Part shown: piece by piece, positions 7,353-9,505 of the stretch
Numbering within the stretch: the stretch's first letter is position 1
How the letters are laid out: every line of letters begins with the position of its first letter
NCBI GenBank assembly: GCA_031423155.1
Contig: JANPEZ010000007.1
Span: forward strand, 1 to 9,505
Reading direction: 5' to 3'
Source of the DNA: JANPEZ01 sp031423155
GTDB taxonomy: Bacteria; Actinomycetota; UBA4738; HRBIN12
Length of the DNA: 9,505 nt
Program-made: the position numbers and the translations under genes
The notes under the pieces: model-generated
What the model was told of the DNA's origin: nothing
The model's database searches: none
What the model saw: only the letters and a program-made list of their open reading frames with translations

Positions 7353-7380
7353 ATGCTAGCGGTTCGTTCGCCTCCTGTAA
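7353..7380 (-). promoter_or_regulatory. Candidate promoter for the complete FAD-GcvT gene
   Basis: On the minus strand, TTACAG (7375-7380) and TAGCAT (7353-7358) are separated by 16 bases and resemble -35 and -10 boxes. The -10 lies about 33 bases before the GTG start, leaving room for the strong ribosome site. This is pattern matching only. Confidence 0.4.
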
Positions 7381-7398
7381 TGGTTGGTCCCTTACGGT

Positions 7399-7424
7399 GG
7401 ATGCGATGGATGACATCCGGATGT
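7399..7424 (+). repeat. GGATG/CATCC repeat cluster with a perfect 12-bp palindrome at the start of the molybdoenzyme gene
   Basis: GGATG occurs at 7399-7403, 7408-7412 and 7419-7423, and its complement CATCC at 7414-7418. ACATCCGGATGT (7413-7424) is a perfect 12-base palindrome, and GGATG-A-CATCC (7408-7418) is a tight second inverted repeat overlapping it. The cluster ends four bases before the ATG at 7429, so a bound protein or an RNA fold here could block translation or transcription of that gene. No regulator is encoded in view. Confidence 0.4.
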
Positions 7425-7428
7425 GCCG

Positions 7429-8985
7429 ATGACCGCCGAGACCGCCCGGCCGCCGACGCGACTGGCCGGGGGGGTGCTCGGCCTCGTTTCGGCAGGTGTG
7501 GCGCTCGGCGCCGCCCAGCTCGCGGCCGGCGTCGTCGGGGGAGCGTCCTCGCCGATGATCGCGGTCGGAAGCGCCGCGATCGATGCCACTCCGGAATGGT
7601 TGAAGAGTTTCGCCATCCGAACCTTCGGGACCAACGACAAGCTTGCGTTGCTCGTCGGCATCGCCGTGGTCATGGCGATCGCCGCTGTTGCACTGGGGGT
7701 GGCGTCGCTGCGCAGGTCGCGCGCCGGCGTCATCGGCATCGGAGTCTTCGCGGCGATCGGCGTGGCGGCCTCGGTGAGCCGCCCGGCGAACGGCCTCGGC
7801 GACGCGATCCCGTCGCTCGTCGGCGCGGCGGCGGGCGCCTACGCGTTCCGCCTCCTCGGCCGTCGCGCCGGGATACGCGATCCGTTCGAAACCCAGGAAG
7901 CGACACCGCCCGCGCCGGTGTACGACCGCCGCCGGTTCCTCAAGGCCGGTTTCCTGATGACCGCGTTCGCGGGAGTCTCGGGAGTGGTCGGTCAGTACCT
8001 CGTCCGTCGCGCCGACGCCAGCGCGTCGCGGGCGGCGGTGCACCTGCCGATCCCCGTCGATGCCGCGCCTCCGCCCCCGCCCGGTGCGGACCTTGGCATC
8101 CCCGGCGTCGGACCGTTCATCACTCCCAACGCGGACTTCTACCGGATAGATACGGCCCTGTTCGTTCCATCGGTCAGCGCCGAATCGTGGGAACTGACCA
8201 TCCACGGGATGGTCGATCGACCCGTGACCCTCGATTACCGGCGACTGCTCGAACGGCCGATGATCGAGCGGGACGTGACCCTCACGTGTGTGTCCAACCA
8301 GGTGGGGGGCAGGTACATCGGTAACGCGCGATGGATGGGCGCTCCGCTGAAGGCGCTCCTGGAGGAGGCAGGCGTGAAACCCGGTGCGACGCAGATAGTT
8401 ACGCGCTCCGTAGACGGCTTCACGATCGGAACCCCGACTGCTGCGGCGATGGATGGGCGCGACGCGATGCTCGCCGTCGCGATGAACGGGGAAGCGCTGC
8501 CGCTGGAGCACGGGTTCCCGGTCCGGATGATAGTGCCGGGTCTCTACGGCTACGTGTCCGCGATGAAGTGGCTCGTCGACATGGAGCTGACGACATTCGA
8601 GGCGTACGACGCCTACTGGATCCAGCGCGGATGGGCGCAGCGGGCGCCCGTCAAAACCGAGTCGCGCATCGACACCCCCCGCTCGGGGGCGAAGCTGCGA
8701 ACCGGGCAGGTCGCCGTCGCCGGAGTGGCTTGGGCCCAACACCGGGGCATCGAGAAGGTCGAGGTCCAGATCGACGACGATCCTTGGCAAGAGGCCGACC
8801 TAGCCGAGGAAGACACCATCGACACCTGGCGTCAGTGGGTCTACCGCTGGGACGCCCCGCGCGGCGATCACCTCGTCAGGGTGCGGGCGACCGACGGCAC
8901 CGACACCCTCCAGGTCGAGCAGCCGGCACCCCCGTTCCCGAGCGGCGCCACAGGCGATCACGCGATCGACGTTCATATCGCTTGA
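7429..8985 (+). CDS. Membrane-anchored sulfite-oxidase-family molybdopterin oxidoreductase, 518 residues
   Basis: The first third is membrane: hydrophobic segments near residues 12-38, 72-93, 99-117 and 126-144. A twin-arginine motif RRRFLK (167-172) follows, leading into a fifth hydrophobic stretch to about 192. A proline-rich linker (about 213-218) leads to the molybdopterin domain (about 225-390). There LTCVSN carries C287, the cysteine that ligates molybdenum in sulfite oxidases. The last part, about 410-518, has the immunoglobulin-like dimer domain with RWDAP and HLVRVRATDGT. By family it performs an oxygen-atom transfer such as sulfite to sulfate, outside the membrane, with electrons going to a carrier. 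No haem domain is present and the substrate is unproven. The internal twin-arginine motif suggests Tat export of the folded cofactor domain after several membrane helices. ATG 7429 is chosen; GTG 7423, two codons earlier, is possible. Neither has a good ribosome site. Confidence 0.88.
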   Translation: MTAETARPPTRLAGGVLGLVSAGVALGAAQLAAGVVGGASSPMIAVGSAAIDATPEWLKSFAIRTFGTNDKLALLVGIAVVMAIAAVALGVASLRRSRAGVIGIGVFAAIGVAASVSRPANGLGDAIPSLVGAAAGAYAFRLLGRRAGIRDPFETQEATPPAPVYDRRRFLKAGFLMTAFAGVSGVVGQYLVRRADASASRAAVHLPIPVDAAPPPPPGADLGIPGVGPFITPNADFYRIDTALFVPSVSAESWELTIHGMVDRPVTLDYRRLLERPMIERDVTLTCVSNQVGGRYIGNARWMGAPLKALLEEAGVKPGATQIVTRSVDGFTIGTPTAAAMDGRDAMLAVAMNGEALPLEHGFPVRMIVPGLYGYVSAMKWLVDMELTTFEAYDAYWIQRGWAQRAPVKTESRIDTPRSGAKLRTGQVAVAGVAWAQHRGIEKVEVQIDDDPWQEADLAEEDTIDTWRQWVYRWDAPRGDHLVRVRATDGTDTLQVEQPAPPFPSGATGDHAIDVHIA

Positions 8986-9090
8986 TCTGAGCCAGCCAGG
9001 TTCCAGGTCCCGCCCTGCTTGTCCGGGGTTCCGATCACCCGGTCACCTCCGCGCGGGAGAGGCGCGCCGCCGCGCTCCGACCCGCACTGA

Positions 9091-9123
9091 GGCGGGCCCG
9101 GCGGCTATCGCCCCGGGCCCGCC
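9091..9123. terminator. Strong GC-rich hairpin, probable bidirectional terminator
   Basis: GGCGGGCCCGG (9091-9101) and CCGGGCCCGCC (9113-9123) are perfect 11-base arms. An inner GGC/GCC pair (9103-9105 with 9110-9112) closes a TATC loop. The hairpin lies between two convergent genes: 105 bases after the plus-strand stop and 6 bases after the minus-strand stop at 9130. There is no T-run on either side, as is common for hairpins in high-GC actinobacteria, so intrinsic termination is likely but not shown. The remaining bases, 8986-9090, hold nothing else I can assign. Confidence 0.65.
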
Positions 9124-9129
9124 AGGTGC

Positions 9130-9505
9130 TCAGATCTGGCGGTTGATCCAGATATCGCCGTGGACCTGGCTCGAGTCGCCCTCGCCCATGATCGCGACGG
9201 TCTTGCCCGCCGAGTTGATGGCGACCATGTCGTAGTCGCCGTACGGCAACCCGAACCCGGCCGCGGTCTTGTAGGTCGCGCCGCTCGTCGCGTCCGAGAC
9301 CTTGGCGTCGGCGGACCACGTCAGCCCGCCGTCGGTCGAACCGCGCTGCCAGACGTTCCAACCTCCGCCTCGCGCGTCCATCCACGTGACCGTGAACTGC
9401 CCGTTGCCCTTACCGGCGGCCGCGACTGAGGTAGCGTCGGCTCCGCCCGCCGAGTTCGTCAACTCCACGCGAGAGCTCCACGTCGCGCCCGAGTCGGTCG
9501 AACGC
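9130..9505 (-). CDS. C-terminal part of a BNR/Asp-box (sialidase-like) beta-propeller protein, 5' end cut by window edge
   Basis: The frame is open from the right edge to TGA (9130-9132), giving 124 residues of the C-terminus. Two Asp-box motifs of the form SxDxGxTW are visible: STDSGATW (visible residues 2-9) and STDGGLTW (56-63), 54 residues apart, as in successive propeller blades. The end, with PYGDYDMVAINSAG and GDIWINRQI, matches the closing blade of secreted BNR-repeat proteins. Asp-boxes are structural and occur in sialidases, other glycosidases and non-enzymatic propellers, so no activity can be assigned from this fragment. The GTG at 9466-9468 lies inside the propeller and is not a credible start. 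Such proteins are usually secreted, but the N-terminus is outside the window. The molybdoenzyme gene next door is convergent and not co-transcribed. Confidence 0.72.
   Translation of the reverse strand, partial: RSTDSGATWSSRVELTNSAGGADATSVAAAGKGNGQFTVTWMDARGGGWNVWQRGSTDGGLTWSADAKVSDATSGATYKTAAGFGLPYGDYDMVAINSAGKTVAIMGEGDSSQVHGDIWINRQI

Noticed and set aside
6780..8324. Plus-strand open frame (514 codons) overlapping the molybdoenzyme start
   Set aside because: It runs antisense through the FAD-GcvT N-terminus and then out of frame in the molybdoenzyme gene. The true frame shows membrane helices, a twin-arginine motif and the molybdenum cysteine.
6868..8790. Very long minus-strand open frame (640 codons)
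   Set aside because: It spans the N-terminal part of one real gene in another frame, the intergenic promoter region, and the antisense of the molybdoenzyme. The composition is Arg/Gly-rich shadow sequence with no domain.
9051..9075. GCGCGG/CCGCGC inverted repeat after the molybdoenzyme
   Set aside because: Six-base GC-only arms with a 13-base loop are expected by chance in this composition. The hairpin at 9091-9123 is far stronger.
9035..9385. Minus-strand frame of 116 codons near the right end
   Set aside because: It overlaps the BNR/Asp-box gene in another frame and is arginine-rich, without motifs.

Overview
The window is about 9.5 kb of dense, high-GC DNA with six transcription blocks on alternating strands. 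The GC-rich codon use, frequent GTG starts, a leader-poor small operon and the mix of families suggest an actinobacterium or a similar high-GC, possibly uncultured, lineage. No rRNA, tRNA or other taxonomic marker is present, so this is an inference from style only.

Layout: (1) 1-2351, minus strand: a large FAD oxidoreductase fused to a GcvT-like folate domain, cut by the left edge. (2) 2512-3164, plus strand: a compact toxin-antitoxin pair, a ribbon-helix-helix antitoxin followed by a PIN-domain toxin, with a perfect AT-rich inverted repeat touching the antitoxin start. (3) 3232-4833, plus strand: a phytoene-dehydrogenase-like FAD protein of the PYROXD2 type. (4) 4830-7319, minus strand: a second, complete FAD-GcvT fusion, tail-to-tail with gene 3 and sharing stop-codon bases with it. 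(5) 7429-8985, plus strand: a membrane-anchored sulfite-oxidase-family molybdenum enzyme with an internal twin-arginine motif. (6) 9130-9505, minus strand: the C-terminal end of a BNR/Asp-box (sialidase-like) beta-propeller protein, cut by the right edge. A strong GC-rich hairpin sits between genes 5 and 6.

The metabolic theme is one-carbon and redox chemistry. The two FAD-GcvT proteins belong to the dimethylglycine/sarcosine dehydrogenase superfamily, which oxidises N-methyl groups and passes the one-carbon unit to tetrahydrofolate. They are homologous but clearly divergent, so they probably handle different substrates. The PYROXD2-like oxidoreductase between them has no assured substrate. 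The toxin-antitoxin pair is an accessory insertion between these catabolic genes.

I see no CRISPR array, insertion sequence, RNA gene or phage gene. The features most worth a second look are the non-canonical CTG start that the PIN toxin appears to need, the operator-like repeats at the starts of genes, and the overlapping convergent stop codons. I did not find a clear case of an undescribed multi-gene system.
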